Below are positions 11,216-21,499 of a stretch of DNA of 64,000 nt, piece by piece (within the stretch, counting starts at the first letter, position 1; each line of letters begins with the position of its first letter). The DNA is from Amyelois transitella. Its lineage: Eukaryota > Arthropoda > Insecta > Lepidoptera > Pyralidae. The notes beneath the pieces were generated by a model. It was not told where the DNA came from. It made no database searches and saw only the letters and a program-made list of their open reading frames with translations. Position numbers and translations under genes: made by a program. Location of the stretch: assembly GCF_032362555.1 (NCBI RefSeq), contig NC_083534.1, forward strand, positions 1,640,001 to 1,704,000, read 5' to 3'.

Positions 11216-12364
11216 TATACATACAATGTAAGTACATGAATGGTCCCAGTTTTTCTCTGACAAAGTTTTTAGTAGTTACACTCACGGCGAAATTCTTGTC
11301 CATGATATACTTATTAAAAAAAAAATTGTTAAGCAGAAGTCAAGAAAGCCGCGTTTACGTGTTCGATTAATACCTGTATTATAGAAAGGGCAGGAGAAAA
11401 TGGCGGAAAGCTGACCCTGTATAGGTGGAGGGTATAAGCGGGAAAACACAAAGTTGAGATGAAATGTCGTGTCAGAGCAATTTTCTGAACAAGTCATGTG
11501 CACTGAAAAATAACTGATGAAATACACAAAAAAACTCAAATTTGGAGGCAAGACTTCCTTTCTGATGAATGATTAAAACAGGTTTAATTAACATTTTTAA
11601 AATTATTTTTAATTTCACAAAATAGGTAACTCCGTGAATTCTTTACTTTTGAAACGAAAAAAAAAAACCATTTTCAATTAAATACCTAAAAACTTTTGCA
11701 AATTAATTCATATTTCCCTATATTTAAATAAAGAACAAATAATGTCAATATGTAACGGAACGTCCCAAAATTCAATTGTTGATTTTCTTCTCTGTGGTAA
11801 CCTAAAAAAAACTGCTGAAATGAAATGGGCTATTCTTACACGATGCAGCGATGCAGAATTAAAACATAGATAAATCTTTAATTCGTACTTATGACATCTG
11901 TGTATAAATCATTTCATCAATATCATAGGTAACTGAATCGTGTAACAGTATGCATATGTAAAAATACAGCAATAAAAAAACACAATAACAGCTCTGCATG
12001 TTCCAACAACATTTTTCAAAATTCAAACATGGAACGTTATCGAAACATGACACTACTAAGACATATCCATGTGATGCTAGAACTAACGTGCACAGTTTTA
12101 AAAAAGAAAAAACTATTGACAAATATTCGGCAGAGAACATTTGTTTTTCCAGCACCAACTTTTCGGCGGGAACCCAAAAGTCATGCATTTTGTTTGTGCA
12201 GTAATATTTTTTTACTATCTTTAAAGCATCATATTTTATGAAGGTACGTATACTGCACAATTTGTGTAAGATATTTTGTTTTCATTATATTATAAAGATT
12301 AAACAAAAACGTAGTTATACATTTAAACTTTTCCTTTTACCATTTCGTGTTACCGTGATGAGTT

Positions 12365-12905
12365 AGGGTTCCCTGCAAAGGTCGCGGAGGTCAGATGAGA
12401 GTCGCTTCGTGAAAAACCTGACTCACCCAATCTAGAATCGTGGTCAAAGGCGCACTCAGGGCTCCGAAGAGGCGAGGATGCAATCGGGACTTACGCCAGG
12501 AGAATGATAACCATTCCAAGAATTTCGATACATAAAGAGCTTCGATGATCGAATCGGTAAGGTGGTTGGTTAAAACGCGGTTGCGAATAAAGGCACCGGT
12601 TCGAATCCCACCGCGGCCATGTACCAATGCCTATTTCCGTACATTAGTTTGATAACTAACCGACGCTCTTACGGTGAGGGAAAACATAGTGAGGAAACCT
12701 GCACATTTAGGCAACTGGATGTGTAACCATATGATCCAATACGGATAAGATTCCCCTGCAAAGATTGCGGTGGTCAGACGGGAGTAGCTTTGTGTAAAAA
12801 CCTGACTCGCCCAATCCAGGATCCATGGTCAAAGGCATACCCCGGGCTCCTCGGACCTCGACCTTTGGAGACCAAAAGCTGAGAATATGATGGGAATGGA
12901 CGAAA
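12365..12905 (+). repeat. R2 repeat, two adjacent copies (tRNA-derived SINE-like)
   Basis: Two consecutive copies of a unit containing GGTCGCGGAGGTCAGATGAG and CCTGACTCACCCAATC. The first carries GGTTCGAATCCCACCGCGG at about 12597-12615, matching a tRNA B box (GGTTCGAATCC), which suggests a SINE of tRNA origin. Other copies occur near 14600, 18640-18890 and 37820-38030. Confidence 0.55.
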
Positions 12906-12924
12906 TGAATTGACCCTTACATAC

Positions 12925-13165
12925 ATACACACATATAATCACGTCTATATCCCTTCCGGGGTAGACAGAGCTAACAGCCCATCGCCTACAAGATAAATCC
13001 CAAGTTTATTAGCCTTTCTCTTGATTGACTTTTACAATATGATTGCCGATTCTGAGACCTACTCAATACGCTCACAAAATTTCATGAGAATCGGTCAAGC
13101 CGTTTCGGAGGAGTACGGAAACGAACATTGTGAACACGAGCATTTTATATATATAAGATATGTAA
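12925..13165 (+). repeat. R1 copy plus a second transposon tail
   Basis: An R1 5' part (ATAATCACGTCTATATCCC, GGGGTAGACAGAGC) to about 13030 is followed by a sequence with ATGAGAATCGGTCAAGCCG and TTTCGGAGGAGTACGG, then ATTTTATATATATAAGAT. This resembles a widespread moth transposon terminus. Annotated as repeats only; no coding content. Confidence 0.45.
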
Positions 13166-13437
13166 ATATATATTTATAATATACAGATGGTGTTGTGACG
13201 AATTGTAAATGTTAATTCATTCCAGCCGAATACTTGTCAAAATTAAAGTTCGGGAGGTAGAAATGCCGTGTTAAGAATAAGTCTTTCATAATAAATAATA
13301 TACCACAGTCAGCGATGAATCGATCTGTTATCAACTCTTTAAATATGATGGAATTGTCTTATTTTTGTCCAACACTAAACATATTATTCGGAAAATATCA
13401 AAATTTTTGAGCGTTATATAAAAAAAAACCTTTGTCA

Positions 13438-13860
13438 ACATACATACATACAATCACGTCTTTATACCGTACGGGTTAGACAGAGCCAACGGTCTCGAAA
13501 AGACCGAATGGCCACGTTCAGCTGTATGTCTATAATAATCTCTCTCACTGATCGCGCATCGAGAACAACTAATTACATTTTGTCGTTGTAAGACTAACAT
13601 TTAATGTATGAAAAGTTCGCACCATGTTCAACATAGGATAATAAATATTTTAGTATTAATGCAAATCGATAATTGTGCGAGATAATCAAAAAAGGTAATG
13701 CAACAATTTAAAACAATGCTAACAGTCTTGAAAACAATAAAAGGCCACGTCGTTATAACTCAATGATAGAATTGAAATCTGAATCTGAAATCTTGAATTC
13801 AAATATGTAGTGACAGGTCGCTAGCCCATCCCCAACAATAAAAATCCCAAATTTAAAGCA
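13438..13860 (+). repeat. R1 copies, two fragments
   Basis: The first fragment (13438-13530) has ACATACATACAATCACGTC and AGACAGAGCCAACGGTCTCG. The second (about 13720-13855) has CAGTCTTGAAAA, AAAGGCCACGTC, GTGACAGGTCGCTAGCCC and AAAAATCCCAAATTT, i.e. the middle of the same family. Confidence 0.5.
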
Positions 13861-14031
13861 ATTAAATTTTAATTCAATTTAGTTTTATGCATGACAAACG
13901 TAAAAATCAATAAGCTATATCACCAAAAAAAATGTTTAGAAAAATTAATATCGTCAAATTGAAACCGTCAAAAAACATTAAACACAGCACTACCCCTCAC
14001 CGAACGCGATAAAAACAAAATGGACGCCTAC

Positions 14032-14250
14032 CTTTTTTCTTCTTCTCAGGTTTAGGCGTCAGCTTGCTACCAGAAGGCTTAACCTTCACCTGCTCCACTT
14101 TACTCTTTGCCTTCTTGGGTGGTGGCGGTTTGACCTTGGTAGAAGACTTCCTCTTCTCCGCCGTCTTGGAGTTGTCCAACAAATCCAATAGGTCTACGGA
14201 TTCCTTTGTGGGCATTTTACTCGCAAGTTTTGTTAGCGGTTGATTGTCAA
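14032..14250 (-). CDS. ZAD-ZNF gene A exon 4 (basic linker)
   Basis: 219-nt exon between acceptor CCCTCTTTCAG and donor G|GTAGGC. Phases are 1 in and 1 out, so it joins exon 3 and every zinc-finger cassette in frame. It encodes a leader with SKMPTKESVDLLDLLDNSKT, then a Lys/Pro-rich stretch (VKPPPPKKAK, KPEKKKKG) likely to act as a flexible basic linker and nuclear localisation signal. This is the last exon before the cassette array, so its single donor is the point from which one of at least seven acceptors must be chosen. Confidence 0.8.
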
Positions 14251-14274
14251 CTGAAAGAGGGAAATCTGTTTGTA

Positions 14275-14545
14275 CGTACATACATATGGTCACGTTTATA
14301 TCCCATGCGGGGTAGACAGAGCCAACAGTCAGTGAAAAGACGGAATAGCCACGCTCAGCTATTTGGCTTAATGATAGAATAGAGATTCAAATAGTGACAG
14401 GTGGCTAACCCATCACCTTAAAAAAGAATCCCAAGTTTGTAAGTTTAGTCGCCTTAGTCACCTTTTACGACATCCATGGGAAAGAGATGGAGTGGTCCTA
14501 TTCTTTTTTGTATTGGTGCCGGGAACCACACGGCACTATTATTAC
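14275..14545 (+). repeat. R1 short interspersed repeat, near full length
   Basis: One of the two most complete copies. In order it has ACATACATA, a GTCACGTTTATATCCC box, GCGGGGTAGACAGAGCCAAC, a GGCTTAATGATAGAAT segment, AGTGACAGGTGGCTAAC, AATCCCAAGTTTGTAAG, GTCGCCTTAGTCACCTTTTA, CATCCATGGGAAAGAGATGG and a GTGCCGGGAACCACACGGCA end. Length about 270 bp; no coding capacity. Confidence 0.65.
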
Positions 14546-14589
14546 TATTATTGACAGGAATCTGTTTGTATAAACGTAAAAGTCTAACT

Positions 14590-14794
14590 GGTTCTGTAAT
14601 GCTGATGGACAACCATGATTCAATATGAACCTAACCGTTCCCTTTACAAAATATTGCGGAGGTCAGACGGGAATTGCTTCGTGTAAAAACCTGACTCACC
14701 CGAACCAGGATCATGGTCATAGAAGCGCGCCCAGGGCAGGGCTCCTCTCTTGAGAAGGATATCACCAGGTCTAACGCCAGGAGTGAGGGTTATA
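14590..14794 (+). repeat. R2 repeat copy
   Basis: Contains GGTCAGACGGGAATTGCTTC and CCTGACTCACCCGAACCAGG in the same order as the copies at 12.4-12.9 kb, with the 3' part replaced by the LTR-like sequence that follows. Confidence 0.45.
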
Positions 14795-15088
14795 TGTTGT
14801 TGGGCAGCGTTTACTTTCAGTAAGTGGTGACGATGTGCCGCTGCGGTCTCTCCCACAGCCCGGGAGCCCTATAAAAGCTCGCGGGCGCCCCAAGCCCTCG
14901 CTTTTTGGTCTCACCAAGTAGCTCGCTATCATCTGGCGGCTAGTTCCTTTATCTCGTGTCAATAGCTTAACCCACACGAGTATAAGTATTATTAAACTAG
15001 CCCGCTAATAAAGGTTGTGTAGTTATTCTATCGGTCTTCAAATTATATCTCATCTCTCTCGCCTGCGACGTTTTACCTAAACGTCACA
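14795..15088 (+). mobile_element. Candidate solo LTR
   Basis: Starts TGTTGTTGGGCAGCG and ends CGTCACA. It contains a TATA box (TATAAAAG, ~14870), a GC-rich start region behind it (CTCGCGGGCGCCCC) and an AATAAA at 15006-15011 followed by GGTTGTGTAG. This order (TG..., TATA, poly(A) signal, ...CA) is that of a retroviral-type long terminal repeat. No internal gag/pol lies beside it, so it would be a solo LTR inside gene A intron 3. I could not find a clean 4-6 bp target duplication, partly because the right end is folded into a palindrome. Confidence 0.5.
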
Positions 15089-15119
15089 ATGACAGCTAAT
15101 GTCATTGTGACGTTTAGGT
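15075..15119. repeat. Perfect 20-bp-stem palindrome
   Basis: ACCTAAACGTCACAATGACA at 15075-15094 is followed by 5 bases and then its exact reverse complement at 15100-15119. It sits over the right end of the candidate LTR. Fold-back (snap-back) repair or a second LTR end in reverse would give this. Confidence 0.75.
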
Positions 15120-15679
15120 CACAGCTCCACACGGACGGGTCAAATCTGATCTGATGACGACAACGGACACGAGAGGGGCTTGGTGTGATGGCTTAATGAT
15201 GAAATTGATTTCCCAAGATGAGTCTGAATACTTCCCCAATTCATGGCTATACGAGCTTAGGTGTTTCTCTTGCATTTTGTCTGCTTTTTACTGAGTACCT
15301 CATGGGATCTCTCCGCGAACTGTGCAAATCCAGCTGAGTACTTTCATCTCCATGGTACAAAATTTTCCGCTCGCGTGGTAATTCAAATTTCAATGGTTGA
15401 AATCAAATAAATCACTTAAAACTAGGTTTACTGCCGCTTCCAAAGCGTGAGAGCAGAAAAAGCGATAGCAAACTGCACTGCAGCATTGTGTAAGTTATTG
15501 TATAATCGTCGGTCGTCTTTCACGTCAACAGATCTCCATGAAAAATATGTACGCACGGCTCACCTGGGTTACCTCCCATATATCAATGAATCCGTGGTGA
15601 CACAACTATTTTCTGACCCCCACTGTACATACAGTGTACATATAGGGTACTTTTCAGGCGGGCGAAACCTAATTTATAA

Positions 15680-15860
15680 TATTAGAATGGATGGTAAGCC
15701 GTAGACGAACGTATCTTGATCAAATCAAGGACGTCCTGGCAAAGGGTCAGATCAAGGGTACCCGAAACCGCCGAGCTTGCATGAAGAGAGTAATGAATGT
15801 AGATGAAGCAAAGGAAATATGCAGAGATCGTGAGAGAGATTTCATGTATGAATGTGTATG
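15680..15860 (+). repeat. R3 repeat: 3' tail of a non-LTR ORF
   Basis: Translates (with interruptions) to fragments of the same peptide found at 18.8-19.0 and 19.6-19.8 kb: ...DQIKDVLAKGQIKGTRNRRA, then CMKRVMNVDEAKEICRD. It resembles the C-terminus of a LINE reverse-transcriptase ORF. It ends at the splice donor of gene A exon 3, so the exon border lies against repeat sequence. Confidence 0.5.
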
Positions 15861-15869
15861 AATACTCAC

Positions 15870-15992
15870 GGTCATCGTCATCATCGTCGTCGTCATCACC
15901 AAAGGCGTGTCTGTTGTCAAAGTCATCATCGCTGTTAGACTTCTCTAATTTAACACCTTCCACTTTGATCTTCCCCACTGGCTCTGTTTCCG
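15870..15992 (-). CDS. ZAD-ZNF gene A exon 3 (acidic linker)
   Basis: 123-nt exon between acceptor TTTCATTTATACAG and donor C|GTGAGT; phase 1 on both sides, matching exons 2 and 4. It encodes ETEPVGKIKVEGVKLEKSNS and then an aspartate run (FGDDDDDDDDD). The KIKVE/VKLE motif resembles a SUMO-acceptor consensus (psi-K-x-E) and recurs in the linkers of genes B and C (KIKVEP, VIKVEP). Such short acidic linkers between ZAD and fingers are typical of this family. Confidence 0.8.
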
Positions 15993-16344
15993 CTGTATAA
16001 ATGAAAAGTAGTAACAACAGGTTACAAATGAAACTTCCTAATAAAAAAGTTTGTACTTAATTTTTTTTTGATATGTTCAGTTACAAACATGGAATAAAAA
16101 TTTAAACTACAAAATTGAAAAATATAATTCTCTTTTCACAACTGGTTACCAAATAGCCAAAGAAAATTCTTCTTTCGTAACTGGTTACGTAAGTTTATTT
16201 ACCAAAGTGGGCCAAGGGTAACTGGAATTTTTTACTCGAAATTCCAAATTTCAATAATTATAAGTTTTGATAGGATGAACACAAGACAAACAAGGTTGTT
16301 ATAAATTTCCGTAAGTCACAGATAGAAACAGCCATGCAGCTGAA

Positions 16345-16435
16345 TGTAGCCTTTAAGTCTATTCTAGACTGCGGGCTCCGTCTATCTCCCAAGGGATATA
16401 GACATGACTATATCTACGTATGTATAAGTCCCGAA
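16345..16435 (-). repeat. R1 repeat fragment
   Basis: GACTGCGGGCTCCGTCTATC, then CCAAGGGATATAGACATGAC and a TATG end. This is the reverse-orientation 5' part of R1, immediately downstream of the exon 2 donor. Confidence 0.5.
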
Positions 16436-16440
16436 CTAAC

Positions 16441-16606
16441 CCTCAATAGCTGCACTCGAACTTCCAGGGTCCAAGTGCTGCATAAACATCCTCTCGCACT
16501 CCACCACCTGCCGTTTGAACTCTGTCGCATCACGGAGCCTGGATATGCACGACTCACAAATGAGTCGACTGTTGCTGTTCGGACCACCAGCCTTGGAATA
16601 GGCTAT
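16441..16606 (-). CDS. ZAD-ZNF gene A exon 2 (second half of ZAD)
   Basis: 166-nt exon, acceptor AAAATTACAG, donor G|GTTAGT, phase 0 in and 1 out. It encodes IAYSKAGGPNSNSRLICESC followed by a helix ISRLRDATEFKRQVVECERM. The second Cys pair of the zinc-finger-associated domain is ICESC, and the L..F+.QV..CE pattern is the ZAD C-terminal helix that mediates dimerisation. Together with exon 1 it completes the four-Cys treble-clef of zf-AD. Confidence 0.88.
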
Positions 16607-17893
16607 CTGTAATTTTCAATTATCTATAGACTTGAAAGTGGAAATTTATAAACTTGGGATAATTTTTGTAGGCGATGAGGTTCCAACCTGTCACTATTTG
16701 AATGTCAACTCCATTATTTAAGCCATATAGCTAAAAGCGGCCTTAGTATTTCAGCTTTAGTCTTATAATTGGCTCTGTCTTTCCCCATACAGAGTGCCTC
16801 AGAATTCCAAGGGTTAACCTACTAGATGTGTCACCAATTTTTAATAAACATTTACTATTTATTACATTTTGAAGAAGATTTTTAATAGCAAACTCTTTCT
16901 AGACTCCCTTAAAATCTATAGCTCACGCTCAGCTGACGCTGGCTTACTTCGACATTAGGGCCACTTCACACTTGAGGCGAAACACAGCATAAAATTAAAT
17001 AGATAAGAATGCCGAAAATTAAGCAAAATTAAATAGTTATCTTGTACAGATGAAATGGTATTGGTAAGTGGTATTGAGTTACGTTTAAATTTAGAACAGT
17101 TGAAATGAGTCGATCTTATGGAAAACAAATTCAAGGTTCACACTTACAAAAATCAAACTGTTTATTTATTTATTCATATTGTTGGGAAACATAAATTTGC
17201 TACTAACTACTGAATGATATTGACTTAAAAATAAGTGTACCGATATTTTAGTCGATAACCATGGCATATTGAGTAGGTACATATTTTTTGGATTGGTGCA
17301 AAAAGTACTGGTTTCATAAGTTTCAAAATGTTACCGGTACTGAATTCGATACAAGTTGGAAAAAACCTTGTAGTTGATAAAAACAGGGGATACAATTATT
17401 TTGAAATGTTTATCAATAGTAATAGGTTCTTTGTAAATCTGAATAAGTACTGGATTTGAATAGACCCTCTGCTATGCTCTCTGAATCACAAGCCAAAATC
17501 GATCCATGTAAATTGGGCATTAGCTTCAGAAAATAGCGGCTTAAAACCAGTTCTAATTAGACATCATTTAGCAATTCAAATAAGCATTTCGCGGAATGTA
17601 AAAAAAAATATATGTACAAAATATGTATTGAAAAAATTAAGGTCTTTCTCTCATTTTGTTTGGAAGTGGAACGAGAAATTCATTGATTTTCATAAGCCAA
17701 CCAAAATGAATTGGATCAAATTATATGCCGGTATTACGCTTGTCTCACTTATCTCCAGTGCGAACGAAAGAGACAAGTAAATAATTTGGGCGTAGAGAAT
17801 CAAAGTTACGGGTCATTTAATTTCGGTCGGATAATAGTAAGATAAAATGGACGCCATTCGAAAGAACACAATGAATCAAGAAAATATACTTAC
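16607..17893. other. Gene A intron 1
   Basis: 1.29 kb. The first 200 bp (16620-16805) hold a reverse R1 copy (AACTTGGGATAATTTTTGTA, ...CCTGTCACTATTTGAATGTC..., GGCTCTGTCTTTCCCC). The rest is AT-rich DNA in which I see nothing. Confidence 0.5.
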
Positions 17894-18043
17894 AGTAACT
17901 TCCAAGGTGTCTTTTAACATTTCTGCATACACTTCCCGCTTTCCCATCCAAAAATATTCTGTAGAAATATCTTTGTAACAGCCTTCTGTAAGACAACACC
18001 GACACACTGTAGGGCCCGGTCGCCATTCACTTTTCGCTGCCAT
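17894..18043 (-). CDS. ZAD-ZNF gene A exon 1 (start codon, first half of ZAD)
   Basis: 150-nt first coding exon. ATG at 18041-18043; 50 codons in phase 0 to donor ACT|GTAAGT. It encodes MAAKSEWRPGPTVCRCCLTE followed by GCYKDISTEYF and REVYAEMLKD. The VCRCCL Cys pair, the D/E-rich turn and the EVY.EML helix are the N-terminal half of a zf-AD domain. No other exon of this type occurs between here and position 1, so it is the only apparent N-terminus for the seven downstream cassettes. The promoter must lie just above 18043. Confidence 0.88.
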
Positions 18044-18639
18044 TATCACTATTATAATACGATTTTCACAGAAAATACAACAACCATACTATTGAAGACA
18101 GTAATATCTAGGTTTTTGTGCAAAATTAATGTTACAAACTATCTATTCTATTATTCCAATCACAGACGTGAAAAACCGACGCCATCGCAGGAACACAGCG
18201 GCGATTCTTATTAGTGTTGTAGTGTTGCCAACTGCTTTTGCTTGGCTTTGATTTTGATGATAAAATAAATAGTGATGTTCTTTCATCATTGGTTTAGTTC
18301 AATCGATTCGATTAAGTTAGGTTGGATCTACTTTCTTGTAGTGATTGACTACGAGAAAAGCTGTGAGAAAATAACTCCTCTCGTTTTTAATTTGAACTTT
18401 CCTTTTTATACGCGCACGTTTAATAACCTGTATCATCTCGTCAATGCCCGAATGCTGAGAGTTAATTTGATTTTTATCATGACCTAATCGACCGATCAAA
18501 TATATGAGTGTTGCTTCGCAGCAAAGCAAACGGTATGGTGCCCGTGCAGCGTGCCGCCGTCTTCGTCCGACCGACTGGATATTTCTTCTTCCCGGCTATT
18601 GTCCCGATTGCATCCTCACCACACTGGAGAGGAGCTCAG

Positions 18640-18890
18640 GACATACTCATTACCATAGATTCTGAATTGGATGAGTCAGGTTTTTACAAGCGATCCCCAT
18701 CATCTTCGTAACCTTTGCAGGGGTACCTAACCCTTATTGGATCATAAGGTCATCAAGATGCCTGAATGTGCCCTCACGATATTTTCCCTCACCGTAAGAG
18801 CATCGGTTAGTTATCAAACTAATGTACATAACTTCGAAAATAGTCATTGGTACATGGCCGCGGTGGGATTTGAACCGGTGCGTTTATGCG
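18640..18890 (-). repeat. R2 repeat, reverse orientation
   Basis: Has GGATGAGTCAGGTTTTTACA, TAAGAGCATCGGTTAGTTAT and ATTGGTACATGGCCGCGGTG, the last followed by GGATTTGAACC (a tRNA B-box complement). Same unit as at 12.4 kb, inverted. Confidence 0.5.
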
Positions 18891-19025
18891 CAACGGCGTT
18901 TTGACTCTCTTCATGCAAGCTCGGCGGTTTCGGATACTCTTGATCTGACCTGTTGACAGTACGTCCTTAATTTGATCAAGGTACGTTCGTCTAGGTCTTC
19001 CCACTCCGACCTTTCCCTCCACACT
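18885..19025 (-). repeat. R3 repeat (LINE ORF C-terminal tail)
   Basis: Minus-strand translation EGKVGVGRPRRTYLDQIKDV followed by LSTGQIKSIRNRRACMKRVK. The motif GRPRRTYLDQIKD and the basic tail recur at 15.7 and 19.7 kb. Interpreted as the 3' end of a non-LTR retrotransposon ORF; it is interrupted and non-functional. Confidence 0.5.
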
Positions 19026-19597
19026 CTCCTTGTATCTATATCTGCGTAATTATACGGCGCTGCATATGCGTAGTCGCAGATATTAATATACCTATAATGT
19101 GTCCGGATTCGCTCCCCGGTCAGAAAGAGATTTTTTTCTGATTGAACTGTGTCTTAAATGTTTATCTTCCTAAGTATAAAAATAAAGTACCTAGTAGGTA
19201 TATTATCGTTGAGTTAATATCTCTTGTTAGTACAATATCGTTGAGTTAATATCTTTCCGGGCTTTACTCTCTGTAGAAGGGACTAGGTTCTTTGCCATGA
19301 ACCCTGAATAAGCGAGTCAGGTTGTCATAAGAAGCGACTCCCGTTTGACCTTCGGAATATTTGGAGGGGAACCTTACTCATATTGGATCACAGTAAAAGC
19401 TGCACTAGATGAATGCGCCTATTTACTTAGTCGCCTTTTACTACCTTCAGGGAAAAAGAGAGGGCGTGGTCCTAATCTAATGTGCCGGCAACCACACGAC
19501 ACTGGAACCTTTAAGGACCCCAAAATAAAACACATTACGTACTTCAAATAACTTTATTGCATTTAAAAAATGGAAGATTTTGTCTTTATTGCACAAA

Positions 19598-19800
19598 ATA
19601 CATACATAAAATCTTGCCTTATTCCCGGAGGGGTAGGCAGAGACTACATCTTTCCTCTTGCTACGATCTCTGCATACTTCTTTCGCTTCATCCACATTCA
19701 TAACTCTCCATGCAAGCTTGGCGGTTTCGGGTACTCTTGACCTGACCTGTTGTCAGTACGTCCTTAATTTGATCAAGGTATATTCCTTTCCATCCACTCT
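19598..19800 (-). repeat. R3 repeat, second copy with 3' terminus
   Basis: Minus-strand translation MNVDEAKEVCRDRSKRKDVV then SAYPSGNKARFYV, and nucleotide terminus GGAGGGGTAGGCAGAGACTA next to ACATACATAAAAT. The same terminus occurs at about 37065-37110 and 42766-42816, so those are 3'-end-only copies. Confidence 0.5.
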
Positions 19801-20247
19801 CCTTGTATATTATTGCACAAACCGTAAAAATAGCCATTTAGGCAATGATACAAATAAAATTTACTAACAATAGAATATTTTAAAATAAACAGAGAAATGA
19901 AACATACATGACATAAATATGACATTACTAATTTTGAAATTATTAATTTTGAAATTAATTTATTACAAAACAATAATTTATTACAAATACGCTTCTTTGA
20001 AAGTGATATTTCTTCAAATTTTGATGAAATTTGGAACAAAGATAAAATAGACCTAATTTTTTTTCTGGAAATTGCCACGGGGCTGAAGCTCCTCACAAAA
20101 CCCGGTTTACATAGCAAATTGATGAACCCGTGGTCGTATGAGAAAAAGACTATAGAATTTGAACCTTTTAAATGGTGCAACAAAATGACACTCTCTCTTA
20201 AAATACTCTCCTTAATATATTAACCTATACACTTAACAAACACACAC

Positions 20248-21407
20248 TTATATAGAATGTAAAGGCTGAATGATCCTCTCATCCAAATCTAGCTTTCTAT
20301 CGTGAACCTTAAGGTGTCCCTTCAAAGTACATTTTTGGGTGAACGCTCTGCCACAAACGGGACAGACAAACCTTTTATCATTGTTATGTATTCTCATATG
20401 TTCTCTCAACGTCTTCTTTCGCTGGTAAGACTTCTGACATATCGGACAGGAGTGTATTCGTTCCCCATCGTGTTTAATCATATGCATTTTCAAAGCATTC
20501 TTAGTGTAAAACGCTAAATCGCACTTATCACACTTATGATTCCGCTCGTGTAAATGGTCTCTTCTCACATGACTCGACAAGTGTCCCGGTGTGATGTAGC
20601 TCTGCGTACAAGCTTTGCACTTGTACCGTTTAAGTTCTTCATTGTGCACTTCGGCTAGATGCTTCTGTCTGGCGTAGAACGACGTGAGTGATATGTTACA
20701 TCTCTTACAAGCATAACGCACCCCGGACTTATGTTCTTTAGACACGTGATTCTCTCTCTTCGTGACTCTGTCGAAGACAGCGTCGCAATGTCTACACGGG
20801 AACGTACCAACCTCGTGCGTCCTCATGTGCCCCCTCAAACGGGCTTTCGAAGCGAACGCTTTGCCACAATTCTCACATATATAATTCGGATAATGAACGT
20901 TCATGTGTGTGTTCAAATTGACATAGTTAAGAAATGTTTTCTTGCAAATCGGACAGTCCAGCTGGTCTTTCTCGAGTTTGAACGGCAGATTATTCCATTT
21001 CTTATTATAATTCAACTGGCTGCAATTCTCCAAATGTTGTTTTAAGTCTTCGTAGTTGCAAATATCAATTGTGCAGATCTTGCACCGCAATTTGTTCTCG
21101 TACCTGTAAAATCTCTGCGCGTTTGAAAACATCATCTTCTTGAATGCTACATGTATGTTGGTGCGGTTGTGTTGGCCTATATGTTTTCTTATGTCGTCTA
21201 AATTCGTTGATATCTCTGGGCACACCGCGCATGAGAAGGCTCCGTTCTTCTTGATTTTGAACGGGAACAATCCGGATTGTATCATGGCGTCGGTGTCGTG
21301 TAAGTCTGATTTCTTGATTGAGTACTTCATTTTGGACTTGGTCACTGACCTCTTGGCTTTCTTCACCTCCTCTTTAGGCTCCACTTTGATTTTGAACTCT
21401 GTCAGGG
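20248..21407 (-). CDS. ZAD-ZNF gene B exon 4 (10 fingers, terminal)
   Basis: 1160-nt terminal exon after acceptor TTTGTGTTACAG, phase 1, 385 codons plus stop. It opens LTEFKIKVEPKEEVKKAKRS (acidic/basic linker with a KVEP motif), then ten fingers from GAFSCAVC to FVCPVCGRAFTQ. Finger 2 ends HLENC (C2HC). Linkers become more TGEKP-like towards the C-terminus (HDGERIH, HNNDKRF). The lead ARRNAE...TAYPF of gene A cassettes is absent, so gene B is a distinct subfamily. Spliced to exons 1-3 it predicts a 518-aa nuclear protein. Confidence 0.88.
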
Positions 21408-21499
21408 CTGTAACACAAATATAGATACATTATTACTTGAAATTCTTGAAATGAAAAATTAAATAAGTGTAAGTATAAAAATTTTCCGAGTGGTATCTG

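Larger units (their letters stand above)
9246..14031. other. Gene A intron 4 (exon 4 to first cassette), repeat-bearing
   Basis: About 4.8 kb between the exon 4 donor and the Z1 acceptor. No zinc-finger exon, ZAD exon or long coding frame is visible on either strand. The right half (11.0-13.9 kb) is mostly copies of short interspersed repeats listed separately; the left half (9.3-10.9 kb) is unremarkable AT-rich DNA. If splicing among cassettes is regulated by RNA structure or intronic enhancers, this intron is where they would sit, but I see no specific element. Confidence 0.55.
18044..20247. other. Intergenic region between genes A and B
   Basis: 2.2 kb with the presumed gene A promoter at its left. 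No clear TATA or initiator can be assigned. From 18.6 kb on it is mostly repeats: R2 in reverse (18640-18890), R3 (18885-19025), another R2-like piece (19270-19400), and R3 again (19598-19800). An R1 end with the CCACACGACAC tail lies near 19490. The last 400 bp down to 20248 is the 3' flank of gene B. Confidence 0.5.

Noticed and set aside
12391..12627. 78-codon minus-strand frame with MVHGRGGIRTGAFIR
   Set aside because: It is the R2 SINE-like repeat read backwards; similar sequence recurs at 14.6, 18.7 and 37.9 kb.
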